NCBI RefSeq assembly: GCF_023221595.1
Contig: NZ_CP096563.1
Span: 3,863,501-3,927,500, forward strand
DNA length: 64,000 nucleotides
DNA from: Rhodococcus qingshengii JCM 15477
Lineage (GTDB): Bacteria; Actinomycetota; Actinomycetes; Mycobacteriales; Mycobacteriaceae
Direction: 5' to 3'
This document shows positions 61,987 through 64,000 of the stretch, in pieces. Position numbers and translations under genes: made by a program. Numbering within the stretch: position 1 is the stretch's first letter; each line of letters begins with the position of its first letter. The notes under the pieces were generated by a model that worked only from the letters and a program-made list of their open reading frames with translations, was not told where the DNA came from and made no database searches.

Positions 61987-62676
61987 CTATTGCCCTGCCG
62001 TGTAGGGGAAGTCTGCCGAGAAGTGCGTGAGCTGATACCAGAGCAGCGCGCCGGTTTCGCGAGCGATTCCGTGCAACTGGGATTCGCGGGTGAAGACAGC
62101 CGGGCCCTGACGAGTAGGTGCGGTCCACGCCTGGAGTCCTGTGTCGCGGGCCATCGTCCGCGTTCGCAAGGAGTGCCACGGGTCACTGACCAGGACAGCG
62201 GAATTGATTCCCTGCGAGGACATCTCGGCACTGACTGCGTCGATGCTGAGCAGTGTGTCCGAACCGGTCTCCACCGCGGTGATCGCACTCGAAGGAATTC
62301 CGCGATCGGTCAGATACATCTTTCCCGACGCCGCTTCGGTGTACTCGTCGCCTTCTTGTTTACCGCCGACAGTGATGATCTGCGGAGCCACTCCGCGCTT
62401 GTACAGCTTGTACGCCTGCTCGAGTCGGGCCTCGAAGACGGATGACGGAGTGCCGGAATACTGAGCCGCGCCCAGAACGACTATCGCGTCGGCCGGCCGC
62501 GTGTCGTCGATGCGCGCCACCTGCCACACCCGGAACGCAGTACCCCCGACCAGAACCACGGCCATCAACACGGCACCGGCGATCAGTCGGCGCGTCCAGC
62601 GAGCCAATCCTGCCCCGAAGCCGCCCGCCCGTGAGGGTGATGGGTCGTGGGGGCGGTTACCGAAAGCAGGTTTCAC
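61987..62676 (-). CDS. DUF218/SanA-YdcF family membrane protein
   Basis: A 229-residue protein with one N-terminal membrane helix ([21 protein letters not shown], about residues 31-51) and an extracytoplasmic DUF218 domain with [15 protein letters not shown] and [12 protein letters not shown]. The family includes SanA, linked to envelope permeability; the activity is not known. GTG 62676 starts the frame. It is upstream of and nearly touching dgt. Confidence 0.88.
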   Translation of the reverse strand: MKPAFGNRPHDPSPSRAGGFGAGLARWTRRLIAGAVLMAVVLVGGTAFRVWQVARIDDTRPADAIVVLGAAQYSGTPSSVFEARLEQAYKLYKRGVAPQIITVGGKQEGDEYTEAASGKMYLTDRGIPSSAITAVETGSDTLLSIDAVSAEMSSQGINSAVLVSDPWHSLRTRTMARDTGLQAWTAPTRQGPAVFTRESQLHGIARETGALLWYQLTHFSADFPYTAGQ

Positions 62677-62745
62677 TCCCGCAATTCTGCCAGTTCGCGG
62701 CGATCACCTCCGATGCCGACGCGCCACAACGGATAGATTTGCGTC

Positions 62746-64000
62746 ATGGCCCTCGCACCACACTTCTCGCAGTTGTCCTCGGTAGAGCAGAGTCGGACAA
62801 TCACCCGACCCGTTCGGCGTCGGGGAAGCGCCGCCGCCGTCGCTGCGATTTTCGCTCTGCTGGCGCTCGTCTTCAGTCCTGCGCTCGCCTCGGCAGACGC
62901 CCCGATGGTGTTGCCGAATCACATCACCGACACCTCCGGGGTCCTCGATTCCGGGCAACGCAGCGACATACAAGCCGCGATCGATCAACTCGGCGAGGAC
63001 CACCAGATCGATCTGTGGGTCGCGTTCGTCCCCGATTTCAACAACCTGGGTGGCCAGGCGTGGGCACAGCAGACAGCCACGAAGTCGACGCTGAGCACGA
63101 AGTCCGTCCTGCTTGCAGTTGCCACGGCAGAGCGTGCTTACTACCTCGATGTGCCCGCTGAGCTGAGCAACATCACGGATTCCGACATCGAATCGATCAA
63201 TACCGACGCGGTGGAACCGGCTCTTGCCGAGGATGATTGGACCGGCGCGGCAATTGCCGCAGCCGGCGCACTCGGCGACGCGAACAACACGAGCGGCGGA
63301 ATGGGAGTCGGAACACTCCTCATCGCGGGCGGCGCTGTGGTGGTCGGGACGGGCGGTGTGGTCCTGTACTCACGTAAGCGCAAGAACGACAAGAACAAGG
63401 CAAGCGTCGAAGCCGCGAAGAACATCTCCCCCGACGACATCGCCAGCCTCAACGCACTCCCGCTGCCGACGCTCGACGAACGCGCGAAGGAGATCCTCGT
63501 CGAGACGGACAACGCGATCGCCGGCAGCCAGGAGGAGCTCGATCTGGCCCGCAGCGAGTTCGGAGATTCCGCCGTCGCACCCTTCTCGGCAGCATTCGAC
63601 AAGGCCAAGGCCACCCTCGCCGAAGCCTTCGCGATCAGGCAGCGACTCGACGACGCCATCCCGGAAACTCCCGATCAACGCCGACAGATGCTGATCGACA
63701 TCATTTCCTCGTGCGGTCGAGCCGACCAAGAACTCGAAGCTCGCGTCGAGGAATTCGACGGACTACGCGACCTTCTCATCAACGCCCCCGCCCGCCTCGA
63801 TGCGTTGACGCAGAGTGTTGTTTCTCTCAGCGTGCGCTTGCCCGAATCCGAGGCGATTCTGACCAAATTGAAGGATCAATTCCCCGCGCCGACGCTGGCA
63901 TCGGTCGTGAACAACGTCACGATGGCGAGTGAGCGCCTGACGCTCGCCGAGAAGTCGATCGAGGAAGGACGAGACGCGACGGCACTGCCGGCCGGTAAGC
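62746..64000 (+). CDS. TPM-domain membrane protein, partial
   Basis: ATG 62746 opens a protein cut by the right edge; 418 codons are visible. A signal segment (AAAVAAIFALLALVFSPALASA, residues about 31-52) is followed by a TPM domain (HITDTSGVLDSGQRSDI to about residue 175) that in related proteins has phosphatase or chaperone activity, then a membrane helix (GVGTLLIAGGAVVVGTGGVVLY) and a long cytoplasmic coiled-coil region. It corresponds to M. tuberculosis Rv2345, which also follows dgt. Divergent from the DUF218 gene across 69 nt. Confidence 0.9.
   Translation, partial: MALAPHFSQLSSVEQSRTITRPVRRRGSAAAVAAIFALLALVFSPALASADAPMVLPNHITDTSGVLDSGQRSDIQAAIDQLGEDHQIDLWVAFVPDFNNLGGQAWAQQTATKSTLSTKSVLLAVATAERAYYLDVPAELSNITDSDIESINTDAVEPALAEDDWTGAAIAAAGALGDANNTSGGMGVGTLLIAGGAVVVGTGGVVLYSRKRKNDKNKASVEAAKNISPDDIASLNALPLPTLDERAKEILVETDNAIAGSQEELDLARSEFGDSAVAPFSAAFDKAKATLAEAFAIRQRLDDAIPETPDQRRQMLIDIISSCGRADQELEARVEEFDGLRDLLINAPARLDALTQSVVSLSVRLPESEAILTKLKDQFPAPTLASVVNNVTMASERLTLAEKSIEEGRDATALPAGK

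Overview
The window is actinobacterial chromosome, most likely Rhodococcus (I would guess the R. erythropolis group; this is inference). Base composition is high in G+C with GTG and TTG starts. The gene order follows the Mycobacterium tuberculosis Rv2221c-Rv2247 block (glnE, glnA2, caeA, panB, the RNase H/zinc-ribbon/Nif3/cobC string, ptkA, ptpA, SURF1, cobD, ahpE, aceE, mabR, fabD-acpM-kasA-accD6) and later the dnaG/dgt/TPM block (Rv2343c-Rv2345). I saw no insertion sequence, prophage or CRISPR array.

Layout. 1-4.1 kb is an accessory stretch: a partial bicupin, a chloroperoxidase-type hydrolase, an NDMA-dependent alcohol dehydrogenase and a spermidine-synthase-like gene. 4.1-35 kb is core: nitrogen control (glnE-glnA2), Hip1-type protease, pantothenate (panB), RNase P RNA with a neighbouring 30-codon small gene, RNA/DNA maintenance genes, cobalamin genes, the PtkA/PtpA pair, peroxiredoxin AhpE, pyruvate dehydrogenase E1 and the FAS-II operon behind its regulator MabR. 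35-43.8 kb holds a serine hydrolase, a second NDMA-dependent alcohol dehydrogenase behind a KstR-type box, a 13E12-type HNH protein behind a perfect LexA box, and an MmpL exporter in an operon with a two-component system. 43.8-52.8 kb is a complete polyol uptake and catabolism locus: SorC regulator, ABC importer and PfkB kinase on one strand, two polyol dehydrogenases divergently on the other, with a palindromic operator in between. 52.8-55.4 kb is gene-poor, with small unknown ORFs and repeats. 55.4-64 kb returns to core: tRNA-Met, a 65-residue protein resembling Hfq, a HAD hydrolase, tRNA-Asn, dnaG, a receptor-type Ser/Thr kinase, dgt, a DUF218 protein and a TPM-domain protein cut by the right edge.

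The two points I find most interesting are the Hfq/Sm-like small protein at 55640-55837, because Hfq is generally considered absent from actinobacteria, and the Ser/Thr kinase at 59131-60669, whose natural reading frame has a TGA at codon 16 followed at once by a GTG that could restart translation with the whole catalytic domain intact. Several regulator sites (LexA, KstR-type, a MabR candidate, SorC) can be read directly from the sequence and tie local genes to known regulons.
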